A stretch of 64,000 nt of DNA, taken from the NCBI GenBank assembly GCA_039818945.1, contig JBCBSZ010000002.1, positions 62,001-126,000 on the forward strand. Direction: 5' to 3'. This DNA comes from JBCBSZ01 sp039818945. GTDB lineage: Bacteria; Actinomycetota; Acidimicrobiia; Acidimicrobiales; Poriferisodalaceae. Positions 16,044-25,500 of the stretch are shown in pieces. The notes under the pieces are model-generated. The model was not told where the DNA came from, searched no databases, and saw only the letters and a list, made by a program, of their open reading frames with translations. The translations under genes and the position numbers were made by a program. Numbering within the stretch: the first letter of the stretch is position 1; each line of letters begins with the position of its first letter.

Positions 16044-18742
16044 GCGGCGTACCGATCGCCGAGCGCCAACATCGCCTCGGTGGGCGACGCGACGTGATGG
16101 GTCCGTTGCCTCCGGACCGCTCTCCATCCCGCCGCGCGGTACGCATCGTGGAGCTCGCGGCGAATCGCCCCCGCAACCGGTTGCCCGAACCGGAGCCCGA
16201 GCACGAGGGCCGCGCCGAACAGCTCGGCGGCGCCGTCGGCGTCGCCTCGGTCGACTCGTGTGGCTGCGAGTCCGATCAGCGCCCACGGCGCCTCGCCCTG
16301 GGCGCTCGAGCGTCTGAGCAGCTCCCATGCCTCGGCCTGCACCGCAGCGGCGGACGTCTGGTCGTCCTGCGCCCGCAGCACCCGTCCGAGTGTGCTCAGC
16401 GCTCGAACGGGTCCGGAGCGACTCCGCGACGCTCGATAGATCTCCGCGCTCGCGAGCGCCTCGCGGTGGGCGGAGACGAACTCACCCTGGCGGAGGGCGA
16501 CCTCGGCCAGCCGTGACCTCGGTGTGGCGACCAACCAGCCTTCACCGAGACCTTCCAGCAGCCGGCGGCTCTCCTCGAAGAGCTGTCGGGCGTCGCCGAG
16601 CCGGTCGTAGATCATGAGCACGTCCGCGACGTTGGTCGTGTGGATCGCTCGGACCTCGACGGGGAGTTCGGCATCGATCGAGAGGCTCTCTCGTACGGCC
16701 GCGAGACAGCGACGCCGATTGCGGAGTCGGCCGGAGGCTGCCCACGACAGCGCCAGCAGCTGCAGGCCGTGCGACAGCGTCGCCGTCGGCCGGTCCCGGT
16801 GCCGGGCTGCGGCGACACCGCGGGAGGCCAACGACTCGACGCGGTCGGCGCACCCAGCCCACGACGCGAGCAACGCTGCACGCACGAGCGCCGGGGCGCA
16901 GAAGCGGCTCGACGACGGGTCGGCATCCTGCGCGAGCGCCTCCAACTGCGCCATTCCCTCCAGCGGGTTCGTCATCCACCAGTACGTCACCAGGTTCGCA
17001 CCGGTGGCGAGCGCGTCCTCGAGGAGCCGCGGATCGTCCGGGACCCGGCCGAAGAGCGTGGCGAAGTTCTCCCAGCACTCGTCGATGGCGACCATCGCGT
17101 CGTGCTGTGACCCGCTGAGCAGCTGAGCGGACTGTTCCGCCGACAGCCGGGCGAGCAGCGAGGCGACCGCTCTCATCGCGACCCGGTCCTGGCCGGACGC
17201 GGTCAACGATCGCCTTGCGGCGTCGCCCGCGAGCGGCGAGAGCTCGATGATGCGGTCCGAGCGCGCATCTCGCCGAACGCTCAGGAGACCGAACTCGCCC
17301 AGCTCGCGCTGCAGCACGTCCATGTCCGCGTCGAGCTGCTCGCCCATCAGCTCGGCGAGGCGTCCACCAGCGCCCGCCGGCAGGAGCGCGAGCTGCTCCA
17401 ACAGCGCTGACGCCCCAGGGCTCAGCAGACCGAAGCTGTCCTCGAGCGAGGCGGCGAGCGAGCGATGGCGCAGCGGGGCGTCGGAGCGTCCTCCGACCAG
17501 CGCGACCGTCGGACGCGCCAACGAGTCGAGGAGCGCTGCCGCTCCGCCGACCGCCGCCAGGCCTCCGGCTGCGAGCTCGATGGCGAGCGGGTGCCCGCCG
17601 ACTCGCTCACAGATGTCGCCGATGGTGGCACGGTCGGCCTCGGCGACCCCCGGAAGACCCGATCGCCGCGCGGCGTCCCCGAACAGCTCGATCGCCTCGT
17701 CGAGCTGCTGCGCGACCGTGACGTCGAAGGGGTCTACCCGGACGACGCGGCCGTGGCCCGTACGCAACAGCGGCTGGCTGGTCGTCACCACGACGAGGTC
17801 GTCGACCAGGCCCAACAGGCGACCGAGCACGTCGGTGTCCTCGACGAAGCGGTCGACACCGTCGACGACGAGCACCCGGGGCCGATGCCGGAGCTCGGCG
17901 GCGAGTGCGTCGATCACGTCCGTCGCCGGCTCGAGGGCGAGCGCCGCCGCGAGCACGGCGGCGAGCGACCGGCCTGCGTGGTGGTCGCGAGCGTCGACGA
18001 AGACGCCGCCGGTCCTGATCGCTACCTCGGCAGCGATCCTCGTCTTCCCCACGCCACCGACGCCGACGAGCGAGATCAGCCTGGCCCCCGACGCGATCGC
18101 GGCGCCGACCGCTTCGAGCTCGGCCGAGCGCCCGATGAGCCGCCCCGGGAACGACGGCACGGCGGTGGACTCGATCGAGCGAGCACGCACCCGCCGCTGG
18201 CAGCGCCGCTCGTCGATGACGAGCTCGTACAGGTGCTCGACCTGCTCGCCGAAGCTGCGGAGCTGGTAGCGACCGACGTCGACGAGGCGGGTGCCGAGCG
18301 GCGCGCCGCCGGTGAGTTGCTCGACCGCGTCGCCGGTGAGGAGGCACTGACCGCCGTTCGCCGAGTCGGCGACGCGAGCAGCGCGGTGGACCTCCACTCC
18401 GCTGAAGCCGATCGCTTCGGCCCACTTGGCGCGACCGACGTGCACACCCATCCGCACCCGAAACGGGTGGCCGCTCGGCCAGGGATGGCGTCGCAGGGAT
18501 CGTTGGGCCCTGACCGCGGCGTCGATGGCCCTGGCGATCGAGGGAAAGACGAAGAAGAACCCGTCACCGGGGTTGCTGACCTCCTCACCCGACGCTCGCC
18601 CGACCGCGTCGCGGAGCAGCGCGTGGTGGACCTCGAGTTGCGGCTCGTACGCCTGGTCGAGCGCGGCGAGGAGCTCCGTGCTCGCCTCCAGGTCGGTGAA
18701 CAGCATCGCCCACGCCCGGTTGCCCCCCACCGGCAACCCCAC
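16040..18742 (-). CDS. class III nucleotidyl cyclase - STAND/AAA ATPase - TPR signalling protein
   Basis: Protein of about 900 residues. The N-terminal cyclase homology domain (about 1-190) has FTDLEAST and GDGFFFVF carrying the two metal-binding aspartates, and HRAARVADSANGGQ with the transition-state Arg; the base-selecting Lys is not obvious, so activity is uncertain. An ATPase follows with Walker A LVGVGGVGKTRIAAE and Walker B RVLVVDGVD, then a helical TPR-like C-terminal half without an obvious LuxR DNA-binding domain. The architecture resembles large actinobacterial cyclase-ATPase regulators. The start is ambiguous; GTG 18742 follows a GGTGGAAG stretch, and ATG at the FTDLEAST segment is an alternative. 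It heads the operon with the polyprenyl synthase-like gene. Confidence 0.85.
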   Translation of the reverse strand: MGLPVGGNRAWAMLFTDLEASTELLAALDQAYEPQLEVHHALLRDAVGRASGEEVSNPGDGFFFVFPSIARAIDAAVRAQRSLRRHPWPSGHPFRVRMGVHVGRAKWAEAIGFSGVEVHRAARVADSANGGQCLLTGDAVEQLTGGAPLGTRLVDVGRYQLRSFGEQVEHLYELVIDERRCQRRVRARSIESTAVPSFPGRLIGRSAELEAVGAAIASGARLISLVGVGGVGKTRIAAEVAIRTGGVFVDARDHHAGRSLAAVLAAALALEPATDVIDALAAELRHRPRVLVVDGVDRFVEDTDVLGRLLGLVDDLVVVTTSQPLLRTGHGRVVRVDPFDVTVAQQLDEAIELFGDAARRSGLPGVAEADRATIGDICERVGGHPLAIELAAGGLAAVGGAAALLDSLARPTVALVGGRSDAPLRHRSLAASLEDSFGLLSPGASALLEQLALLPAGAGGRLAELMGEQLDADMDVLQRELGEFGLLSVRRDARSDRIIELSPLAGDAARRSLTASGQDRVAMRAVASLLARLSAEQSAQLLSGSQHDAMVAIDECWENFATLFGRVPDDPRLLEDALATGANLVTYWWMTNPLEGMAQLEALAQDADPSSSRFCAPALVRAALLASWAGCADRVESLASRGVAAARHRDRPTATLSHGLQLLALSWAASGRLRNRRRCLAAVRESLSIDAELPVEVRAIHTTNVADVLMIYDRLGDARQLFEESRRLLEGLGEGWLVATPRSRLAEVALRQGEFVSAHREALASAEIYRASRSRSGPVRALSTLGRVLRAQDDQTSAAAVQAEAWELLRRSSAQGEAPWALIGLAATRVDRGDADGAAELFGAALVLGLRFGQPVAGAIRRELHDAYRAAGWRAVRRQRTHHVASPTEAMLALGDRYAA

Positions 18743-18788
18743 GAAGGAAGTCTTCCACCACCGCGCCGGGCTGCGGAAGGGCGTTCTT

Positions 18789-19538
18789 CTACTCGCCGCT
18801 GACCAGCTTCCCGACCCACTCGAGGGCGAGGTAGATGCCGGTGCCGAGGACGGCGAGGATCGTCGGTGGGAGGATCCAGGGCGCGGCGATCGCGGCGACC
18901 AGCGAGGCGCCCCACTGCTTGCCCCACAGCGCACCCGCGGCGAAGGGCATGACCACCGAGATGCCCAGGAGCGCCCAGGCGCCGATGTCGCCGGGCGTCG
19001 CGGTGTCCCAGACGATGGAGACGGCGGCGACACCGAAGGCCCAGATGCCGATGGCGGCCAGCACGACCCACGCCACGAGCCCGATCCGACGCCAGCCCCC
19101 CACAGCCCACCGGGTGCGCAGCGCCACGGCCGCCCACATGATCCAGCGCTTGAAGTACGGCACGCCGACCGACTCGAGCATGAACCGGAAGAACCGATCG
19201 GAGGCAGCGTCGTCCTTCAGGGGGCCGCCGTTGGGCTCGTCGACGATCAGCTTGTCGTGGATCAGCGCCGCCGGCGTGTACTCGCCGTACGGGTTCGCGA
19301 ACCACCGCATGAAGGGTGGCACGGAGGCCAGGTCGGACCGCTCGCCGGGCACCAGGATGGCGGCGTCCTTCTTCATCGAGTCCGTGATGTGCGCGTACTT
19401 CTCCGCGGGCAACCCCATGTCGCCGGTGAACTCGATGCGGCTCCGCAGCACGAACTGCTTCGCATCGAGCTGACCGAGCTGGACGGGTCCGTCGGTCGTG
19501 TCGTCGATGAGGAAGTTGCTCCCCCATGGTCCGCTCAT
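18789..19538 (-). CDS. DUF1353-domain membrane protein
   Basis: Protein of 249 residues. The N-terminal half matches DUF1353: FVLRSRIEFTG, LVPGERSDLASVPPFMRWF, then YTPAALIHDKLIVDE, a fold known from phage and bacterial proteins of unclear function with a conserved Asp/His. Residues from about 150 carry three or four hydrophobic helices (for example WRRIGLVAWVVLAAIGIWAF and a glycine-rich final helix). Start ATG 19538 is preceded by GAGGGAC. It lies 46 bp upstream of the cyclase-ATPase gene on the same strand and may share its transcript. The upstream 186 bp to the SARP-type gene shows nothing recognisable. Confidence 0.78.
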   Translation of the reverse strand: MSGPWGSNFLIDDTTDGPVQLGQLDAKQFVLRSRIEFTGDMGLPAEKYAHITDSMKKDAAILVPGERSDLASVPPFMRWFANPYGEYTPAALIHDKLIVDEPNGGPLKDDAASDRFFRFMLESVGVPYFKRWIMWAAVALRTRWAVGGWRRIGLVAWVVLAAIGIWAFGVAAVSIVWDTATPGDIGAWALLGISVVMPFAAGALWGKQWGASLVAAIAAPWILPPTILAVLGTGIYLALEWVGKLVSGE

Positions 19539-19724
19539 GATCTGTCCCTCTCGTCGACGGGTCGCCCGCGTCGCGCCTCCGCGCATCGCAGCCGCCACTC
19601 CCTCGCTGCATAGCTCACCCGCAGTCGCCGTGCACCCGGCAGCCGCTCGTTCGTCGCGATCCCCATCACCGCTCACCTCCCGTTGATCGGAGTCGGCTCG
19701 ACCCGCTCCTGATACCTGCGATCG

Positions 19725-20684
19725 TCAGCAGGCCTCGTCGAGCAGCGCGCCGGTCTCCGCCAGCGGAGCGAGACCCAGCTCGGCCTGCATCGTCTGGGAG
19801 CACCGGCGGAACTGCTCGCGGGCGAGATCGGCCCGTCCGGCCGCCAGGTGCACCTGGATCATCAGTCGATGGGCGACCTCGTCGGCGCCGTCGAGCTCCA
19901 ACGCCCGGGTCGCCGCGGCGCCGGCGTGCGCCAGCTCGCCGTGAGCGAGGGCGATGTCGCCGAGGCGGTGGAGCTCGTCGCACAACCGCCAGGTCACGTG
20001 CCGGCGATGGCGGTCGATCCAGTCCGACCCCTCCTCCCCGGCGCACAGCTCGCCCATGGGCACCGCCAGGGCGGCGCCGAGCGCCACCATGGCCGCTGCG
20101 ACGTTGCCCTCCTCGGCCAGGCGACGGCCCTGCACGAAGGCGGCGAGGGCGCGATCGAGGTCGACGTCGACGAGCTCGGGACCGGCGAGGAGGTACCGGT
20201 CGCCGACGTGCGTGACCAGCTCGTCGCAGTCGCCCCCGATGACCCGACGCAGCTTGTGGATGGCGACGTGCACCCGGTTGCGGGCCCCGTCGTAGGGAGC
20301 GTCGGGCCACACGTCGGCGAGCAGCTCGGCGAAGGGCACACCCTGCGGCCGGGCGACGGCGAGCCGGGCGAGGATGGCCTTGCCGTTGCGACTCCGCCAC
20401 CCGTCGAGGGGGCGGTCGTCGACCCACACCCGCATCTCGCCGAGGAGCTGGATCCGCACCCGGGGCCCGCGGCGGGGGCGGGGCGCGGGCGTCACGAAGA
20501 TGGAGGCCAGTCGCTCGAGCCCGTCGACGAGCTCGTCGATCCGGGTGTTGGCCTCGGCGTCGAAGAGCTGACGACCGGCAGGATGCCGCAGCAGCTCGCA
20601 GGTCGCGCGCAGCGCCCCGACCCCCTCGTCGACGATCGCGCGCATGCCCTCTGCCGACGGTGCCTCGGTCCAGTGATCGCTCAT
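19725..20684 (-). CDS. SARP/BTAD-type transcriptional regulator
   Basis: Protein of 319 residues. An about 70-residue helical N-terminal extension is followed by an OmpR-type winged helix (VRIQLLGEMRVWVDDRPL to GGDCDELVTHVGDRYLLAG) and a bacterial transcriptional activation domain (DVDLDRALAAF onward) made of TPR-like helices. SARP proteins activate secondary metabolism or stress genes in Actinobacteria. Start ATG 20684 has GGGGGA upstream. It is divergent from the Crp/Fnr gene, and the palindrome at 20761-20778 lies between them. The regulated genes are not identifiable; the DUF1353 and cyclase genes lie directly downstream on the same strand. Confidence 0.87.
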   Translation of the reverse strand: MSDHWTEAPSAEGMRAIVDEGVGALRATCELLRHPAGRQLFDAEANTRIDELVDGLERLASIFVTPAPRPRRGPRVRIQLLGEMRVWVDDRPLDGWRSRNGKAILARLAVARPQGVPFAELLADVWPDAPYDGARNRVHVAIHKLRRVIGGDCDELVTHVGDRYLLAGPELVDVDLDRALAAFVQGRRLAEEGNVAAAMVALGAALAVPMGELCAGEEGSDWIDRHRRHVTWRLCDELHRLGDIALAHGELAHAGAAATRALELDGADEVAHRLMIQVHLAAGRADLAREQFRRCSQTMQAELGLAPLAETGALLDEAC

Positions 20685-20760
20685 GGAGTCCCCCACTCGT
20701 CCCACGACGACGAACCTACGAACGACCTGGTCGGGCGTCTGTGCCGCCCGCCCCACGACC

Positions 20761-20778
20761 GTGTCCGATTCCGGACAC
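20761..20778. promoter_or_regulatory. perfect inverted repeat in the SARP / Crp-Fnr divergent promoter region
   Basis: GTGTCCGATTCCGGACAC is a 7-bp perfect inverted repeat with a 4-nt centre. Its TGT-N10-ACA outline is the general shape of Crp/Fnr-family operators, so autoregulation by the adjacent Crp-type protein is plausible. It lies 77 bp from the SARP start and 47 bp from the Crp start. Confidence 0.5.
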
Positions 20779-20824
20779 GGCGGTAGAGTCGCCGCGGCGG
20801 GTGGTCGTGGGGAGCAGGAGCGGG

Positions 20825-21502
20825 GTGGGGACGGAGTCCTTCTTCGAGATGATCGGGTCGCGCGCCGAGGCGGCGCTGCGTCGAACCGCGACGCCGCGCC
20901 GCTACCGCCGCGGCGACACCCTCTTCCACGAGGGCGACCACAACGAGCAACTCCACCTGATCGCGTCGGGCTCGGTCGCGGTCTCGATGTCCGATCTGAC
21001 CGGGGCCTCGGTGATCGTGAACGTCCTCGGCCGGTCCGAGCTCCTCGGTGAGCTCAGCGTGCTCCTCGACGACTCGCTGCGAACGGCGACGGCCGTCGCG
21101 CTCGAGGACACCACGACGCTGACGATCACCGGCGCGCAGCTCGACTCGCTGCGGACGTCGTACCCGTCGATCGACCGGGCCCTCGTCACGATCCTCGCCA
21201 CGAAGCTGCGGGACACCAGCAGCCGCGTGCTCGAGAGCAGCCGGCTCGACGCACGCCAGCGCGTCCTCCGCCGGCTCGCCGCCCTCGTCGCCGCGAACGA
21301 CCACGGCGAGGGTCCTGCGGTCGTCCCGATCACACAGGAGACCCTCGCCAACATGGCCGGCGCCGATCGACGCAAGGCGAACGAGGTGCTCGGCGAGCTC
21401 GAGCGGGGTGAGATCGTCGAGCGCGGCCATCGGGGCCGGATCGTGGTCACCGACGTCGCCGGCCTCTACGAGCTCCTGCCCGCCGAGGCGCGACCGGCCT
21501 GA
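20825..21502 (+). CDS. Crp/Fnr family transcriptional regulator
   Basis: Protein of about 225 residues. The N-terminal cyclic-nucleotide-binding jelly roll appears in RRGDTLFHEGDHNEQLHLIA and in the phosphate-binding cassette region LGELSVLLDD, followed by the long dimer helix. The C-terminal winged helix has ITQETLANMAGADRRKANEVL, a recognition helix with atypical sequence. No cysteines for an Fe-S cluster are seen, so an Fnr-type oxygen sensor is unlikely. I chose GTG 20825 with AGGAG at 20816-20820; ATG 20849 is an alternative. The gene ends exactly where the convergent membrane protein gene ends (21502/21503). Confidence 0.9.
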   Translation: MGTESFFEMIGSRAEAALRRTATPRRYRRGDTLFHEGDHNEQLHLIASGSVAVSMSDLTGASVIVNVLGRSELLGELSVLLDDSLRTATAVALEDTTTLTITGAQLDSLRTSYPSIDRALVTILATKLRDTSSRVLESSRLDARQRVLRRLAALVAANDHGEGPAVVPITQETLANMAGADRRKANEVLGELERGEIVERGHRGRIVVTDVAGLYELLPAEARPA

Positions 21503-21913
21503 TCAGGCCCCCATCGACAGCGAGATGCCGAGGAGCAGCGCGGCGATGCCGCCGACGGCCGACGCTGCTCCACCGACGGCCAGCACGACCTTCGACGTGG
21601 TGTTCGAGTGCACGAACGCGCCGACACCGGAGGCCGCCACGAGCAGCAGCTTGAGCCCCAGCGTCACCTGGTACTCGGTCGACGTGTCGCCCACATCGAC
21701 CTCGAGGAGGTTCCAGATGCCCGTGACGACGAGCACGGCGAAGGCCGGCCAGGCGAGCGCGTTGAAGCGGCGGGCCGCCTGACGGGGGGCGTCGTCGCCG
21801 AGGCCGCGCAGCGTGGAGAGCAGGCCCGCCAGCACGAGCTGGCCGCCGACCCACACCGTGGCGGCGATGACGTGGAGGAAGACCCGCCAGACCTGGACGT
21901 CGAGGCTCAGCAC
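21503..21913 (-). CDS. small four-helix membrane protein (CopD-like)
   Basis: Protein of 136 residues with four predicted membrane helices. The first begins VWRVFLHVIAATVWVGGQLV, where the conserved His and WVGG resemble the CopD/putative copper-export superfamily. The later helices include FAVLVVTGIWNLLEV and a Gly/Ala-rich final pair. Metal ligands cannot be assigned. The GTG start at 21913 is only 10 bp after the TIR gene stop, so it is probably the third gene of the STAND-TIR operon, by position; related CopD-like proteins are common in other contexts, so functional linkage is unproven. Confidence 0.75.
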   Translation of the reverse strand: MLSLDVQVWRVFLHVIAATVWVGGQLVLAGLLSTLRGLGDDAPRQAARRFNALAWPAFAVLVVTGIWNLLEVDVGDTSTEYQVTLGLKLLLVAASGVGAFVHSNTTSKVVLAVGGAASAVGGIAALLLGISLSMGA

Positions 21914-21923
21914 GGCGCCGATG

Positions 21924-22553
21924 TTACGGGGCCGCGACCTCGGGCCGGGCGGACAGGAAGGCGTCTCGACGTCGGGCCCACTCCGTCAGGGAGACCGTCT
22001 TCCCGACCGCCTCGGCCGCTCGCTCGCCGAGCTGGTCGATGGACGCAGGGCTCTCGATCGACAGCACCTGGGTCTGCTCGAGGATGCCCGAGAGTCCGGC
22101 GATCTCGACCGGAGGCACCACCAGCGGCACGCTCGGGATCTCCTTGATCCAGAGCGCCCCGAGCTCGCACATGCAGAACGTGCTCGCCAGGTAGGCCGGG
22201 GTGATCAGGATCACCACCAGCTTCGTCTGGTTCAACTCGTTGGCCAGGACGTCCAGCCACCGCTCGCCGGCCCCGATCCCCTGGCCCTGGATCGACGAGC
22301 AGAAGATGTCGGCGGGTTCCGCGCCCACCCCGAGCCGGAGCAGCTCGACGAGCGGGTCGGCGAGCGCCAGGTCGGCGTGGGCGTGCGAGATGAAGATCCT
22401 CGACGCCTGGGGCCGCTCCGCCCGATCCGACCGTTCGTCGGTCAGATCGATCTCCCGTTCGGGCCTGGCCTCGACGCGCTGGCTGACCGTGTTGTGGTCA
22501 CCGTTGGTGATCTGCCCGGTGTTGTCGCCACCGAAGTTGAACTCCCCGCCCAT
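21924..22553 (-). CDS. TIR-domain protein with N-terminal RHIM-like motif, candidate effector
   Basis: Protein of 209 residues. Residues 5-23, FNFGGDNTGQITNGDHNTV, form a Gly/Asp/Asn-rich motif shared with the upstream NTPase and resembling the RHIM amyloid core (compare VQVGDNN of RIPK3). After a charged linker, a bacterial TIR domain (about 51-175) begins with RIFISHAHAD and continues with IFCSSIQGQGIGAGERW and LVVILITPAYLAS. CMCELGALW follows, where E130 sits in the position of the NADase glutamate. Bacterial TIRs of this type commonly cleave NAD+ or make signalling nucleotides in defence; activity here is inferred. ATG 22553 has GAGAGGAA upstream and follows the NTPase stop by 18 bp. Confidence 0.88.
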   Translation of the reverse strand: MGGEFNFGGDNTGQITNGDHNTVSQRVEARPEREIDLTDERSDRAERPQASRIFISHAHADLALADPLVELLRLGVGAEPADIFCSSIQGQGIGAGERWLDVLANELNQTKLVVILITPAYLASTFCMCELGALWIKEIPSVPLVVPPVEIAGLSGILEQTQVLSIESPASIDQLGERAAEAVGKTVSLTEWARRRDAFLSARPEVAAP

Positions 22554-22571
22554 CGTCGTTCCTCTCGTCCG

Positions 22572-25500
22572 TCAGTCATCGAGCACCACCGCCACCACCT
22601 GGCGGACCATCAGTCCGGATGCGCCCAACCGGGAGTCGGGCCCCGAGGCACGCCGGTCGACCGCGTCGGAGACGAAGGTCAGTCGGATCTCCGTCGCATC
22701 GGCCGGAACGTCGACCAGCAGCTCCACCGTCGCCCACTCGGGTGCGACGTAGCGGGTGCCGTCAGCGACGACGACGCGAGGCGTCGGCGGTTGCGGTCGT
22801 TCGCACCCTGCGACGTTCGGCCCGAACACGTCGAGCAGCTCGACCGCACCGTCGCCCTCGATCTCGACCACCAGCCGATGATCGCGACACCCGTAGGGCG
22901 GCTGACCCTGCTCGTCGTCCGAGTCGATCCCCGCGACGCTGACCGCGAGCTCGACCGTGCGATCCCGGCCGGCCGACGCCGCCAGATCCACGACGGCGGG
23001 TCGGCTCCGTTCGGCGCCAGTTGTCCGGAAGTAGACCCAGTCGAGCAGGTCACCGCCGGGACCGGTGACGTCCCTCAGGGTCTCGGTCGGCGTCGTGCAC
23101 CCCTCGACCGAGGTGGCCGCAACCAGCACGGCGCCGAACACCTCACCCTCGACGACGGTGATGTCCAGGGACGAACCGGGGCGAGCGCGGACGACCCTCG
23201 TGACATCGAGCTCGTACGCCCGCCAGGTGGTGCTCCGATGCCGGGCCACGCCGATCGGCGGCGAGGTGGTCTCGCCGTCGACCCCCTCGACGTCGACGAC
23301 CGAGCCGTCGCGCTGGACCCACGTCAACCAGGCCTCGGAGACGGTGCGGCCGGGTGCCGTGAGGTCGTCGAGCGGGATCGAGCCGCCGCCGACCGCCTCC
23401 AGGCCGATCGCCTCGTGCGCCAGTCGTGGCCGACACGGGACCGCCCGCGGCTCGATCTCGACCTGCAGCGTCGCGGTGTGGGTGTCGCCGGCGGTGTTCC
23501 CGACCGTCAGCTGGACGTCGTAGACGCCGGGCTCGGCGTAGGTGTGGGTCGTGGTGACGCCGGTGGCCACGCCGCCGTCGCCGAAGTCCCACTCGTAGCT
23601 GATGAGGTCTCCCTCGGAGTCCGAACCGTCGAAGGTGAAGGTCGACGGGTCCGCACCGGCCCTGGCGGTCGCACGGGCGATCGGATCGTTGCGGTCGGCG
23701 ATCTGGATGGCGATCCGCTCGGGTGGGCTCGCCGCACCGTCGTCGTCGACCACGACGAGCTCGACCGAGTACGTGCCGCGCTCGACGTAGACGTGATCGA
23801 CGACGGGCCCGGTCGTCTCCCGCCGCTCGCCATCGCCGAAGTCCCAGCGGTAGCCGGCGATGTCGCCGTCGGCGTCGGTCGACCCCGAACCGTCGAACGA
23901 GTACCGCAGGCGGTCGTCGGGATCGGCCCGAGCGGTGAGGCGCGCCGTCGGCGCCTCGTTGTCGACGTCGGTCACGAGGACCGAGACCGATGTCGGGGCC
24001 GACCGGCGCCCGTCGGCGTCGACCACGACCAGCGTGGCCTCGTAGGTGCCCGGCCGCTCGTAGCGATACGACGCGGTGACGCCCGTCGCCGACGCTCCCC
24101 CGTCACCGAAGTCCCACCGGTACTCGGCGACGTCGCCGCTCGACGCCGAACCGTCGAAGCTCACGACCAACGGCGCCACACCCCGGGTCGGCGACGCGCT
24201 GATCGCCGCCACCGGCTCCGGGCGAGGCTCCTCCGGCTGGGTCACGACGATCGTGACCGACGCCGGCTGGGACGGCTGCCCGGCGCCGTCGGCCACCACC
24301 AGGGTCGCGGTGTAGGTGCCGGGCTCGGCGTACGAGTGCGTCACGGCGGCCCCCTCGGCCGTCGCACCATCACCGAAGTCCCATCGATGCTCGGCGACCT
24401 CGCCGGTCGACGCCGATCCGTCGAAGTCCACGACGAGCGGGGCCGGGCCGTCGCGGGGGCTCGCCTCGATGACCGCCACCGGCCGCAGCGGAGCGGTCGG
24501 CGGCGGCGGGGGCGCCACGTAGAAGACCGTGACGACGACGTCGGAGGCGAGCGTCACGGACGCCGACCGCTCGGTGACCTCGGAGGCCTCGGAGTCGGTC
24601 TGGATGTCGACCAGGTCGAGGTCGCCGTCGAGCTGCTCGGGCGGGACGACGTCGCAGGTGTCACCGGCCTTGCGGTCGACCGAGACCCACTCCTGATCCG
24701 GCGTGATGAAGGGCGGGTCGATCGTGCCGCCCAGGCGCGGCCGGCAGTCGATGGTCACCCGGACGCCGTCCACGTCGGCGTCGTTGGGCAGCGCGACCCG
24801 GACGGTCAGCCTCGCCAGCGGTGGCCCCCGCGACTCGATGGCGGTCAGGAGGATCTCGATCGGCTCGCGGCCCGGTTCGATGCTCGTCGCCGAGGCGGCG
24901 ACCTGGCCGTTCACCGACATGAGGACCGTCCAGTCGTCGGACGACACCGAGGCCTGTCGCCCGAACGCGACCCCGTCCTCCAGTCCGTCGGTCCCGAACG
25001 CGCAGGGTTCGGACGACGAGACGGCATCGAGGACGATCGGGTCGTTCCATCGGAGCGGCGCGTCGAAGAGGCCGACGTCGCCGCAGGTCGCCGAGAAGCG
25101 GAACGGTGGGCCGTCCTCGCTGGTGTAGGTGATCGTGACCGGTCGGCGGGCGGCGGCTGGATCATCCGACGAACCACCCGGCCACAGCAGCACGGCGGCC
25201 ACGAGCGCCACGAGCACCGGCGCGCCGACGACGGCGGCCTGTTGCCACCAGAACGGCCTGATCGTGCCCCGGTTGTGACGGGCGACCCTCGCGACGTCCT
25301 CGACGCGACCCCGACGGGCGATGCGCTGGGACCGGCGGAACTTCAGGTGGGCCCGCCACCTGCGGCCGGCGGCCCAGTCGAGCACACCGGCCTGGTTGGT
25401 GGCCCACGCCTGCTCGGCCGGACCGAGCGAGGCGGCGGCACCGCGCCCGAGCTCGATCACCTGCTCCCACAGCCCGAACCGAGCGGCGAGCGGGAGGTGG

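Noticed and set aside
20761..20778. palindrome upstream of crp as a rho-independent terminator
   Set aside because: It lies in a divergent promoter region with no gene ending there and no U-tract.
22479..22544. GDN/GDHN motifs as the start of a pentapeptide or beta-helix repeat protein
   Set aside because: There is a single motif copy per protein, followed at once by a charged linker and by TIR or NTPase folds.
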